Source: Diplonema papillatum
Taxonomy: Eukaryota; Euglenozoa; Diplonemea; Diplonemida; Diplonemidae
Direction: 5' to 3'
Assembly: GCA_030068145.1 (NCBI GenBank)
Contig: JAPJBO010000047.1
Span: forward strand, 248,001-312,000
DNA length: 64,000 bases
Both the position numbers and the translations under genes were made by a program. Below the pieces are notes generated by a model. That model saw nothing but the letters and a program-made list of their open reading frames with translations. It was not told where the DNA came from and made no database searches. Shown in pieces: positions 42,301-51,314 of the stretch (its first letter is position 1; each line of letters begins with the position of its first letter).

Positions 42301-45300
42301 CGTTGATCCCCTCCCGCTCTCTTCCCGTCGTCACAGCCTCTGGTCTTGTAGACCCACCCGCTCTGGTCTTGTTTCAGCTGCTGTATCACAAATCTCCTGA
42401 AGAACACCGCATTCCTTGGCAGCTGCGACTGGGCCACCTCGTGTGCGTGCCCTTCCAAAACGTCCTTCTCTACGGACCTCCAAACAGCCTCTCTCTCCTG
42501 TTGCCCGTCCTGGTCGATGGCTCCTGTGCACAGCCTCTCGCAGCCGCTCCTCCACGGATATCTCTAGAACACTCTCCTCTCTTAAGGGCCAGTACTCAGG
42601 ATACCCTATCACTCCCGTCATGGGGCAGCCTTCTCTCAGGTTCCGGATAGGCTGCGGTACTCCCTCTGCTTCTGCGCAAACTCCAGTCTCCCGCACCATC
42701 TCCAGGAGCAAGTCTGTGAAGACGCCTTCGGATTCCCGGTGGGAAAGGGCCGCGCCCCTTCTCCTCCAGAGCTCGATCGCGGCCTTCCTTCCTCGTTGTA
42801 ACTCCGCCCTCGTCAACACCGCCGCCCTCTCGATCGCCTCGCGGATATCTGGTTCCACCTTCCACTTTTGCGCTCCAAAGATCACCGGTAGCGCCTCAAC
42901 CGCCTTGTGCACGTGATCACTCTCATTCACTGCCCCCGCTATCGTTTCATACAGGCCTCTCTGCTTACCGCACTCCGGGCTCCCAGCTGACTTCAGCGCA
43001 TTGACTGCAGGCAACTCACGCACCCCCCCCTCTGTGGCTTGCATACCTTTGCCTCCTACCTTCAATGTGGTCTTCGGTAATGGGGGCAGAGGCGCCTCCG
43101 ACTGAGGCTCCTCCGTCCGTCGCGTCTTCGCAGCCGGCGCCTCGGTTCCTGGAGCGAACTGGCGCTTGAGGCTGATCTGGTCTAACACTTCTCTGTCGAG
43201 GCTGACCAGCATGCGCCATGCGTCCTCATCAGTCGTCGTCAATGACAGCCTGCGCCTCAGCTTTGCGTCATACTCCACCGCTACAGCCTGGCTCACCCGC
43301 GATGCGAGCTCTTCCAGCACCGCCGAGTAGCTCAGCGCCGCCCCCAGTGTCCTGCTCCCGTGGTTCACTGAGTGCACGCCCGTCGTCTCCTGGGCGAAGC
43401 AGCCCGTTACCCCCCAGCAAACAATCAGCCTCTGCAGCGCTGCAAGCTGCATGTTGAACGGGAGCCGCACCCCGTTCTCCTTCTGCGCGGTTCTCATCAG
43501 GGACGTGCTGATCGCCCGGTCGACCGCTCCGTCCGCAGAGTTCTCGAGTTACGCTCTCCCAGAAGAACTCCTTGTCCCCTCCGTCCAGAGTGGAGCTGCC
43601 GTTCTCCGGGTCCTTCCAGTCCCTATCCCTTGGGACCCAAGGCGCGCGTTTCAAGTCGACCAGGGAAAGCTCCTCTTCTCCTGCTCTTGCTTGAACCTGA
43701 CGGTGTCCACCATCTCCTGCGTCGGCTTCAGCATCCCGTACACCGCCGTCAGCTCCATCTTGGGCCAACCCTCCTCCACCAGAACTCGCCGAACCGGACG
43801 TTTCCTGCTGCTGGCGAGCTTTCTCTCGGCGTCCCTCTTCTGCACCTCGCACCTCTCGACCAGCTTCCTGATCTTGAGGCAGACCGAGATCTCCTTCGGC
43901 TTCAGGCCTTCGTGGCGCATGTCCGCCGCAGCCTCGTACACTGAAACGAACTCGGTGACGCTCAGGCACGCAACTTTCACGAGAGTCCGAAGAAGTACCC
44001 AGCCCTCCCGACAGAAGAAGGCGTCGGACCCGGTCGCTCTCCCCGCAGTCACCACCTCGTAGAACACTGTCGTCATCAGCTGGCGCCTTTGCTCCGCGGA
44101 CAAGTTATCTGCCGGCGCTAGCGGCTGCACCGGATCCAAGCCAAGGTTGTCGTACGCCTGCCTCATGTCGGAGGCGACTCCTAGGGCCCCATCCGCCGGC
44201 AGAAGCCTTTTCCGCCATTGATCTTCCGTTATCGACTCCATTCTTCCTTCGTAGTTAGTTCCTTCACTCCTGCTCAAGATGGTGGCACTTGTTTACAGAT
44301 GCATGCCGGCTAGCGGGCCAGCTCGTTCTACTCAAGACCCTCCCGCACATGACTGCTACAGCTCATGCGCTGGGCATGCCTCGAGCCTGATTCCATACGC
44401 TCGGCTGCCGACCATTACTATGCCTGATTCCAGACGCATGACGGCCAGCGGGCCAACGTGCGCGGGCCTGAATCCGGACGCCCGGCCACCTCCTCCCGCA
44501 CATGCCTGATTCCAGCACATGGCGTTCGGAGAGTTGACTCGTACTCGATCCTGATTCCAGACACTCGGTACTGCCGACCTATGTCCTGCCTGATTCCAGA
44601 CGCATGACGGCCAGCAGGCCAACGTGTGCGGGCCTGATTCCAGACGCCCGGCACCTCCTCCCGCACATGCCTGATTCCAGCACATGGCGTTCGGAGCGTT
44701 GACCCGTACTCGAGCCTGATTCCAGGCGCTCGGTACTGTCATGCCTGATTCCAGACGCATGACGGCCAGCGGGCCAACGTGCGCGGGCCTGATTCCAGAC
44801 GCCCGGCACCTCCTCCCGCACATGCCTAATTCCAGCACATGGCGTTCGGAGCGATGACCCGTACTCGAGCCTGATTCCAGACGCTCGGTACTGCTGACCA
44901 ATGCCATGCCTGATTCCAGACGCATGACGGCCAGCGGGCCAACGTGCGCGGGCCTGATTTCAGACGCCCGGCACCTCTTCTCATCTGCCTTCCTGCGTTC
45001 AGACTTCCTTATCTGTCCCGTGCCACATCCAGGACAAAGAATTCTCGCTTCTGCTGCGAGGGAGTTGAGCTGTTTCTCTCGTCCGGTGTCCAAAGCATGG
45101 ACGCCCAGCTTCTGATACAAAATTCTGGCATAGTGGCACAGGTTGATCTTGCTGACTGGCTCGACAGGTACTCCCGCGTTGCAAAGTGCAGCTTCCTTTC
45201 AACCCTTCAAAGGTAGGACAAAGCACACACACAAGAGACAACCAATAGCCATTTTCCCCTTACCCCTTCCCTCCTCCCAATGCTGTTGGTTCCTAGTTTG

Positions 45301-47145
45301 GTTCTGCTGATGCTGCTGCTGCTGTTCTACTGCTGCCCTTTCTGCTCTGCTGCTGCTGCTGCTCTGCTGCTGCTCTGCTGCTGCTGCCGCCTTTCTCGGG
45401 TAAGGCCACAGCGGTGGCGGTGATCAGAGAGCACAGAGGAGAAATAGGCCCCTGAGCACCGGTCACCCTTCTACGAATTTGCAGCGCACCCCCTCCCACC
45501 ATTCATGTTCGTGGTGTCGGTCGCAGGAGCGTTTTTCGGCGTAAGTACAAGAGTGAAAGAGTACGTACAGTAGTGAATAGAGAAGAGAACGAGTGCAGAA
45601 GAGCGGTGATAGTGCAAATTATCGAACCGACGAAGCACCGCCGATATCCTTGACTTCTCTGATTCCACAAAACCAGAACCATTAACCACGGCTCCCTTCA
45701 GATCAACAAAGCCGTGTTCTTCGACACGGTCGACATCGACCACAAGACGGGGAGGAGAGTGGCGATCAACGTCAGCGGAGGCGCCGTGCGACCGCGGGGG
45801 AAGTGCCACTGCGTCGTGAAGAAGTGGATCGACGAGAAGGGTTACGGTTTCGTGGAGGACGTCGAGACGGGGGACGAGATCTTCGTGCACGCGAGCACCC
45901 TCGGCGAGGGCGGGTACCTGGAAGAGGGCCGGGAGGTCTGGTGCGACACGCAGGTCGAAGAGCGCAAAGGCGACAAAAAGTCCGGCTACAACCTCACGGG
46001 ACCCGGCGTCCGCGACTCTCAGGACGCACCGCCCGCCGCCAGTTACCCGGCCGCTGGCTACCGTGCCCATCCGGCCCGGAGCCAGGCGCGTGCCGGCGGC
46101 GGCGCCGGTGCCGGCGGCGGCGGCGGCGCCGGCGGCGAAAAGCGGGCGGACGTCGACGGCAACATGTACACGCGGGCCGAGTTCGTGCAGCACTACGGCG
46201 GCACCAAGCAGTGGGACGAGAGGGAGAAGCGCATCTCGCCGAAGAACGGCCAAGCCTACACCAAGGACAAGTTCATGGTAATGCCCTTCCCTTCCCACCC
46301 TTTGGTGGGGCGGCACATCTTTTACACATTAACGCAGGTGTCCTAAGGCAAGCTCAGCGGGAGCAGAAATCTCGCGTAGAGCATAAGGGTAAAAGCATGC
46401 TCGATACACGATCTTCAGTACCGATCCTCGGTGTGAAAGCATGGCCTAACGATCCTTTGGTCTCGCTTCATGTTCAAGGGATGAAGCCGGAGGTGACATA
46501 AAAATTACCACAGGGATATCTGACTTGTGGCAGGTACAGTACAGTGAAGTCCAGCTTCAGAAGCAGGAGCTGGAGCTGGAGCTAGAAGCCCGTCCCCTCT
46601 CAGGACCCTCATGGCCTCTGCGGAATTTACATTAGTTTTTTTTTCCTCTGGAGGTTACGGCAAACCTGTCGGAGTCTTCAAAGAAACAGGGTTCCTTACA
46701 GGGCAACTTACACTCGAAAAAGTGGCCCTTACCCAACGAACCAGCAACCTGAGGTACACACCACACCGACAGTCTAAAACCACCTTTAAGAACACGCAGC
46801 ATTAAAAGGTTATCCCTACTGCTGCGAAAATCAGCCCGACACCTCTAAAAACCACCACGAAGTTCTTGCTCTAAGAGAACCCATTCATTGACGGTCACAC
46901 GGAGACCCTAAACCCCCGGAATTTCAAGCGAACTTTAACTCTAAAATAATGCCTCACAGAAGCATTTCGGCGGACTCGACGAGTGGAAGGCCGCGAAGAA
47001 GTTCCAGGAGGGCATGTCTGTGCCGGCTCCCCAATACAACGCGAGACCGCAGTTTAACGCGCAAACGAACCAACGCGACGCAATCGTCGGGCGGGGAGGC
47101 AGCCGAGTTGTGCTCGGCGGCATCCAGGGCAGGGGAAGCCGTTGA
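36393..47145 (+). CDS. Triple cold-shock-domain nucleic-acid-binding protein, split by a 9-kb intron
   Basis: Exons 36393-36746, 45702-46277 and 46960-47142 (TGA 47143-47145) encode 371 residues. Cold-shock domains bind single-stranded RNA/DNA through RNP1 and RNP2 strands. CSD1 is residues 3-65 (KGCGFIKGDDG, EYFTHKDAL). CSD2 starts at about residue 76 (RSYGFIAPS, KVYVHLSAF), ends exon 1 at GASLQ, and resumes in exon 2 as INKAVFFDTVDID...AINVSG, completing the fold in phase 0. CSD3 is in exon 2 (KGYGFVEDV, EIFVHASTL), followed by a Gly/Ala linker. The exon 2-3 join gives KDKFM-KHFGGLDEWKAAKKF, also phase 0. The tail is RG-like. Intron 1 (36747-45701, GTCCGC...CAG) is packed with transposon remains. 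Intron 2 (46278-46959, GTAATG...CAG) holds an rRNA fragment and Repeat A. Unspliced, exon 1 alone would give CSD1 and half of CSD2. Confidence 0.85.
36782..36936. mobile_element. MITE with G-run terminal inverted repeats (Repeat R)
   Basis: The left end, AAGGGGGGGGTCGAATAATA, and the right end, its reverse complement, bound 155 bp of AT-rich non-coding DNA. It lies 35 bases inside the 5' end of the giant intron of the cold-shock gene. A lone right end (TGTTATTATTCGACCC) lies at 58571-58586. Confidence 0.85.
36960..37003 (-). mobile_element. Repeat C fragment (copy 6)
   Basis: Only one terminus with about 40 bases is present (ACTCGAGGGGCTGCCTTGTG, CTTCGAAGGAGGCTAGAG), reversed. It lies 20 bases after the Repeat R element. 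Confidence 0.75.
37371..38730 (+). pseudogene. hAT-like transposase remnant 1 (with C-terminal dimerisation segment)
   Basis: An open frame 37371-38303 (310 codons) begins with a basic leader containing QSTLQGFV and continues as an unrecognised helical region. A frameshift near 38240 moves the frame (PPILQEAEGELPGVLAAL...), and a second break follows TAA near 38364. From 38398 a third frame gives the hAT dimerisation signature, LLMPLANASPERLFSMLKLL then KTRLRGSLGDDSLQELLTLL. The central RNase-H-like region with its acidic residues is largely missing, so the copy is inactive. The segment 37313-37361 just before the ATG recurs at 63598-63643, probably an element end. Confidence 0.65.
38935..39070 (+). 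repeat. Repeat N, left copy
   Basis: About 130 bases nearly identical to 45161-45302 in the same orientation (GGTACTCCCGCGTTGCAAAG, TCAACCCTTCAAAGGTAGGA, CCAATAGCC, TTACCCCTTCCCTCCTCCCA). The pair encloses 6.1 kb holding the second hAT remnant and the reverse-transcriptase remnant. They could be terminal direct repeats of a retroelement or a segmental duplication. Confidence 0.85.
39352..39575 (+). repeat. ATAACGTTAT palindromic array
   Basis: Tandem and partly degenerate ATATAACGTT units. Each contains the palindrome AACGTT, so the array reads nearly the same on both strands and could form many small cruciforms. The middle third (39400-39480) is diverged, with ACCGTTATT words. Confidence 0.9.
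39600..39905 (+). repeat. GGCCATTTTTGCC-type degenerate array
   Basis: About ten imperfect units combine TTTTGGCCATTTTTGCC, GATTTTTCCAG and ATTTTGGTC. The spacing is about 28-33 bases. The pattern is T-rich on this strand and open in all three frames, so translated products are artefacts. Confidence 0.85.
40100..41530 (+). pseudogene. hAT-like transposase remnant 2 (zinc finger + catalytic core), one in-frame stop
   Basis: ATG 40100 opens a basic, KAQPKAQP-repeat leader, then a BED-like finger (CLACKKAMPGKN...HMGNMRSHAVTH, about residues 149-173). A core of the RNase-H-like transposase type follows: LVHDGSTIGTWG, a YSDCGAANGAL segment and a RCILHFA box like the hAT C..LH motif. At 41216 one TAA interrupts the frame. 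The same frame continues (NTINDFDKKATRDAKGR) to about 41530, where similarity-like sequence gives way to the antisense retroelement. The C-terminal dimerisation part is missing. Family assignment is by motif pattern only. Confidence 0.6.
41560..44277 (-). pseudogene. Retroelement remnant with gag-like and reverse-transcriptase regions
   Basis: Read on the - strand from ATG 44277, a Gag-like helical region (about 209 codons) runs on through at least one frameshift near 43655. A frame follows to about 42331 (LPFNMQLAALQRL, RRGAALSHRES). Several more shifts lead into reverse-transcriptase motifs: DHKDAYRQVKAC (palm aspartate), FGEKASVPHYNAL, the catalytic box LVAYFDDFITPG at about 41970-41985, and TFLGLVN...GKLLF near 41690-41870. 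The order fits an LTR/DIRS-type pol. RNase H, integrase or recombinase domains are not visible. Multiple frame breaks make it inactive. It lies antisense in the cold-shock gene's giant intron. Confidence 0.75.
44400..44990 (+). repeat. Tandem array of about 150-bp units
   Basis: About four units consist of CCTGATTCCAGACGCATGAC, GGCCAGCGGGCCAACGTGCG, CACCTCCTCCCGCACATGCC and CACATGGCGTTCGGAG. The word CTGATTCCAGACGC occurs several times per unit, so the unit itself arose from a shorter repeat. A long minus-strand frame (to 45120) is a by-product of the array. Confidence 0.9.
45161..45302 (+). repeat. Repeat N, right copy
   Basis: Direct partner of 38935-39070, about 90% identical by eye, with an extra ACACAC in AAAGCACACACACAAG. 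It is followed immediately by a CTG-rich tract. Confidence 0.85.
45300..45395 (+). repeat. CTG-rich microsatellite
   Basis: Interrupted TGCTGCTGCTG runs (about 45308-45390) within the giant intron. There is no associated coding frame on the + strand. Confidence 0.85.
45509..45600 (+). repeat. Repeat K, copy 1 (100 bases before an intron acceptor)
   Basis: Matches 59252-59356 upstream of the TauE/SafE gene: GTTCGTGGTGTCGGTCGCAG, GAGTGAAAGAGTACGTACAG and TAGTGAATAGAGAAGAGAAC. Both copies are followed within 60-130 bases by CCACAAAACCAG and then by a coding exon. Confidence 0.8.
46347..46540 (+). pseudogene. Large-subunit (28S) rRNA domain V fragment inside an intron
   Basis: Follows the 28S peptidyl-transferase region: GCAGAAATCTCGCGTAGAGC, AAGGGTAAAAGC, TTCAGTACCGAT, GTGAAAGCATGGCCTAACGA, TCC, GAGGTGACA and TTACCACAGGGATATCTGAC, TTGTGGC. 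The near-universal GGGATAACTGGCTTGTGGC is changed at two positions, so it is a pseudogene. It sits in sense orientation in intron 2 of the cold-shock gene. Confidence 0.9.
46862..46947 (+). repeat. Repeat A, copy 5, ending 13 bases before a splice acceptor
   Basis: Carries TTCTTGCTCTAAGAGAACCC, GGTCACACGGAGACCC and ends AACTTTAACTCTAAA at 46946. The acceptor CAG of intron 2 is at 46957-46959, so this repeat lies over the usual branch-point/polypyrimidine zone of the intron. Confidence 0.85.
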
Positions 47146-47379
47146 GCTTCCTCTTCTAGACTGTTTCTTCTTGAAAGTATGCAAACACTGCGCGGCGGAA
47201 AATGGTTGACTAGACGTCTTTTGAATTGGTGCTGCTCGCGATCGTGCGAGCCGGAAACCCAAACGTTATACTCTAAAGCAGGACCCAAATCCCTCCCCCT
47301 TTCGCGAAGAATAGAGTCTTTGCCCGGGGAAGGTAAGGATTTCCTTCTTCCTATTCATGATAACCAACTACATATAATA
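47146..47379. other. 3' flank of the cold-shock gene
   Basis: No gene or repeat recognised in this short stretch. It ends at the first GGTGTCAC element. Confidence 0.4.
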
Positions 47380-47512
47380 GGTGTCACAAGCCGGCAGCCG
47401 CTGCTTAACTTGAGTGCATGCTGATCCGTGTGGTCCGTGTACTTACAAGTTTCCAGTGCTTAACGACGTTATCAGGTGGGCACCCCTGAGATTACCCCCC
47501 TCAGGTGACACC
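47380..47512 (+). mobile_element. Repeat I (MITE-like), copy 1
   Basis: Bounded by GGTGTCAC on the left and GTGACACC on the right, with internal AAGCCGGCAGCCGCTGCTTA and GAGATTACCCCCCTCAG. It is 133 bp and non-coding. Copies 2 and 3 are at 47758-47924 and 61054-61243. Confidence 0.8.
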
Positions 47513-47757
47513 ACTTTCTCTTTAGCCATACTTCAACCTTCTTAGCTCTACTTCTCTGGGTTTCCGGCATTTCTGCCGTTGCAGTGCGGCAGACAGAGCA
47601 GCACTGCACTAGCGTAACGTACAAGCCGGTTCTCTCCAAATCCAAACCTGAAACGGTAACATACCCAGTTTCACTGGAGTGCCCGTTCCCGGCGAGCTAC
47701 GAGGGAACGAACCTGTAAGAGTGCCAACGCTACTCTTTCAATAATGTACATATAAAA

Positions 47758-47924
47758 GGTGTCACGGGATAAGCCGGCAGCCGCTGCTTAACGGTAATGC
47801 AAGCTTACCTGCATTTCAAGTTCACACTGCTTAACGGCTCATGTAGGTTCATGTACTTAAAAGAACTCAATGCTTAACGGCTCATCACGTGGGCGGCCCT
47901 GAGATTACCCCCTCAGGTGACACC
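47758..47924 (+). mobile_element. Repeat I (MITE-like), copy 2
   Basis: Ends GGTGTCAC/GTGACACC, internal GGATAAGCCGGCAGCCGCTG, CATTTCAAGTTCACACTGCT, CACGTGGGCGGCCCTGAGAT. It is 167 bp. It contains three TGCTTAACGG words. It lies 245 bp from copy 1 in the same orientation. Confidence 0.85.
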
Positions 47925-49264
47925 TCTTTTACAAGTTCAACAGCAAGCACACTTAATGTTGCTTCCGAAACCGGTAGCCCAATGCTGGAAGCTGGGACCC
48001 CGGCTGAAGTTGATTTTCCTGGTTTTGGTTAGAGGGGTTTTCTCCCCTTAAGTTTTTGAATTCTGGGACTACGGCAAAACCTTTTGGTGCGGGGTTCCTT
48101 TAAAGTGAACGTCTTTACCAAGACATGACAGTTTTACCTCCGTCCTTCCTTCGAAGTAGGCACAAGGCAGTCCCTCGAAGTATTTTGTGACGAATATTTG
48201 CGAAACCCATCCCCCTACCGCCTGTTCGAATGACTAACCATGCCCGCAGGAGAGGGAACATGCGCCTTTTTGCCGGGAATTTCTTTTTCCGTCTCGGGGG
48301 CACTTTTGGAGATTCTAGTTTTTAAGAAGGGGACACGGGGGGGGGGGGGGGGGGGGGGAGTTTTTTTAGAATAAAAAAAACTGCACGTTTCTTTTTCCCC
48401 CTCAGCGCTAACACACGGGCAGGAGACCCCTTTTAATTCTTTTCATTTTGTTTCCCGCTGGCTCGAACTATGGCACTCTCGCTTTCTTGTACCCCCCTTC
48501 CTTTCTTTCTCCCGCTGGTTTTCCACCGAACGAGGTCGAGCAGATCGGAAGAGGGCACCCACCGGGGCAAGCAACCGCTTGTCTCCATACGCAATACGCG
48601 CAGCGCTAGGCATGCAAATTCGTGCCGGCGCTGCCCATGTGCTTACTTCTTACTATTGTTTCATATTCAGTGTTTTCCCGCTCGGCCAAGTTCGAATTTC
48701 CCTGGGCCCAGCTCGACTGGTCCTCGGCTCTTCTACTTGGACACCGCGACGATGCACTGTCGAAAAACAACCACTGGGCACGTCAGCTTTTAAAAGATCG
48801 ACCTCACGGAGCCCCCCGTGGCTAAAAGACCTTTTCGTGGAAGGGGATTCAACCAGGGGACACCGGCTTCCTGAAAACAAGAAACAGTCCGAACTTGGCA
48901 ACACGGAAGCGGATCACCTTTCTCGTCGAAAGGCACAGTTTGGCAACTACCAATTTTTTAACAATCCAGGGTTTTTTCTAGGATTTCAAATTTTCGAGCT
49001 GGAGTGGGGAAACTTTTCGACGCGTTTTCAGAGCCGAATTGCCAAGCAATCCACGCAAATTGCGCTTTGTGGTGCTGGCTGCGGGCTTTTCCCCCAAGGC
49101 AGCTTAGTTCGACGTTCTCCTGGTGCCTATTAGGCCGGTTAGTTCGTTGTCTTCACATGGGTTCAGTTGCCACAGCAGGAAGGGAGTGAACGAGGGTTGT
49201 GTCACAAAAAAACGGGTGCTGCATTTAGGAATGATAGTCGTGGAACAACCTGGGACAGATCCCA
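47925..49264. other. Intergenic stretch with a Repeat C fragment and a long G-run
   Basis: 48139-48187 is a Repeat C right terminus (TCGAAGTAGGCACAAGGCAG, CCCTCGAAGTATTTTG). 48338-48358 is an uninterrupted run of more than 20 G. Frames over 48470-49133 lack motifs. No gene supported. Confidence 0.5.
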
Positions 49265-50307
49265 CTATGCAGAATTGGCACGTGGGAGTGCTTGCGCCTC
49301 GTGCTTCATGGCATAAAGCAAGGCATCCTGAAAGCTGAAAGCCTCGGGATCTGTGCACCTTTCCTTGGTCATCTGAATGGTCTTGAGCAATTGGGGTAGC
49401 TCGTGCTTCACACCCCGACCCTGGGCAGCACTCCACATCGGCTGGAAATGTCTGTCCTCTTTTCCTGTCACTTGGACCGTTTTGCACGTTGTGAAGTGTT
49501 CAACGAAAGTGTCGATCAATGCTGCATCACTATCGCAGTCGTGTCCGAACGCGTACTTTGGGTCAAAGAGTCTTCAACAACAACGCTCTGATCCAATAAC
49601 CGCGAGACCTCAAGATCCCACTGCTCATACGAAGCGATAGGTTGAACAGGGTCCTTCGTCTCTTTCTTCTTTCTTGCTGCCGCTCTTTCGTGCGGAGGCA
49701 CAGTTCGTTCCGACACCGGTATGAATGTCTTCGGTTCTGCACTCCACTCAAAACCCTCCTCTCCTTCTGCTTTTCCCGCCCAAAGAACGTCGTCAGTGAC
49801 CCCTGGAAACTGACACCGCAGCTGCTTTTTGCTCACCTTCGTGTGCCACTTCTTTGAGCTCTGCGACGTTCTCGAAGCCTGCGAGGCGGCGGAGTCGTAG
49901 CCCTCGGATGCTTTGTCGGCGTCGGGCTGCTTGCTGCGTGGCCTGCTGCTGACGTTGTCGTGTTCCTGGACTCGAGCCATGAAATCAGCTTTCTTGAGGT
50001 ACCCGATCCCTGTTCTCTTCCACGTCAAACCCCGCAGTTTTCCTTGCTCTTCCAACAACACTGCCGACCAAGCCATGTAGTTATGGAGGATCTGCTGGTT
50101 TGCTGGGACTTGGCGTTCAGAGGCAGGTGGCTGAGCTTGAAGTGGTCCAGGAGGGGGTTGTGTCGGTGGCTGTACTTCAGGTGTCGGCTGAGAAGGTGGA
50201 TCACCTTGTTGGGTTGGTGGTGTCTCTGTGGCCTCATCGCCTGTCGAGTCCTCGCGCTTACGTTTGAGTGGCGTAAAAAACCCTGCAAGTGTTCCCTGCC
50301 GCGACAT
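49265..50307 (-). pseudogene. Frameshifted ORF with N-terminal PCNA-interaction-like peptide
   Basis: On the - strand, ATG 50307 opens MSRQGTLAGFFTPLKRKRED, whose QGTLAGFF fits the PIP-box pattern Qxx(L/I/M)xxFF and is followed by a basic stretch. A Pro/Gln-rich region and a charged central part (SSKKWHTKVSKKQLRC) follow. At about 49560 the frame shifts by one: in the next frame LFDPKYAFGHDCDSDAALID and DTFVEHFTTCKTVQVTGKED continue smoothly to a stop at 49265, about 345 residues in all. I do not recognise a catalytic domain. The opening resembles that of hAT remnant 1 (QSTLQGFV then basic). It may be a transposon protein or a decayed host gene. Confidence 0.5.
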
Positions 50308-50929
50308 TGTTTGTGTTTCCGACGATGAACGTCAGTCCGTCGTTTTTTATGTTGTTATTGTTTGTCTTCACACCCGCACCATTTCTTTTCCTTTATGTTG
50401 GTAGTTTCGGCTGATGCCCACCCTTTTGACAAGGTGTGGTGGGATGGCGATTTTGCGTAGTCGTCGGGTACCGATTTGCAGGTCTTTGTTGGTTGCCACG
50501 ATGCCCGTTCTGCCGCCTTGTCATCCCGGTTCCTGGTACCTATTACGAAGCCGTTGAGAACCTCCTCCAGTGTCATCTCGTTTTCGTCGGCGCCGCACAG
50601 GGGCTCGTTCTGTACTCTCTCAGGTGGGTCTCGTCGTTGGTTGTCAACACGTGCTGCATTTCCTGCCTGTCTCGTCCTTTTTTCTTTCTTCCTTTCTCTT
50701 CTTTTTTCTGCCCCTTTTTTCGCACTTCTGGAGCGATTGCGTTGCGATGTGGGGTCGCAGCTTTTCTGGCGATGCTGCAATGAACAGAAAAATAATACCC
50801 ACTCCAGCCCACTCAGATTTTCGCCAAGAATCTGGAGTGGGGAAAATCCCCACTCCAGCCCACCCCAGAAAAAACCCTGCGACAATTCGCTTGTGTCCGT
50901 TTCTTTCTCTAGTAGTAGTACTGTTGTAC
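50308..50929. other. Intergenic stretch with a short hairpin
   Basis: No gene supported. 50787-50864 contains CCCACTCCAG twice and its complement CTGGAGTGGG between them, so alternative hairpins are possible. Confidence 0.45.
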
Positions 50930-51075
50930 TGAAGGGATCATTACCGAAACAGCGGCTGCACATTAGAGCCAATTAAAGTGCAAATACAGGAGCCGGTCCC
51001 ACAAATAGAGGTCCATTGATCTGGGATCGCCGTTGCTCTGCTTATTGGTGCAAGACCGTAACTCCGGAAATGTTC
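50930..51075 (+). mobile_element. Repeat P (MITE-like), copy 2
   Basis: Left part GGGATCATTACCGAAACAGC then GGCTGCACAT; right part GGTGCAAGACCGTAACTCCG then GAAATGTTC. It resembles 21736-21947 at both ends but is about 65 bp shorter and more diverged on the left. Confidence 0.6.
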
Positions 51076-51208
51076 TCAATGCTTTGTCGGTACCTTTTTG
51101 TCTCTCTGTCTCCCCCTTTTCTTTGCCATCGTTTCCTTCCTTCAACAAACGTAGTGCTGCCCAGCTTCAGTTGGAATCGTAGTTCTGCGATCGCTAAAAC
51201 ATTAGGCG

Positions 51209-51314
51209 GTGTGGCTTTTTTGTCTTCCCGTGTCTTAGTTTGTCCGACTTTGTCTGGTTCATTGGAAAACAGGCGATTCCAATCACGAGACATAAAAAGA
51301 CAAAAAAGCCACAC
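51209..51314. mobile_element. Inverted-repeat element with perfect 18-bp arms
   Basis: Arms 51209-51226 (GTGTGGCTTTTTTGTCTT) and 51297-51314 are exact complements, and the stem extends imperfectly inward (CCGTGTCTTA against CACGAGACAT). The loop is about 70 bp. It is MITE-like in form, with only one copy in the window and no clear target duplication. Confidence 0.7.

Noticed and set aside
44356-45120. Minus-strand 254-codon frame over 44.4-45.1 kb
   Set aside because: It spans a 150-bp tandem array and its residues follow the repeat unit; no domain is seen.
48338-48360. Long G-run as a telomere or G-quadruplex element
   Set aside because: A single homopolymer without telomeric periodicity; length may also be a sequencing artefact.
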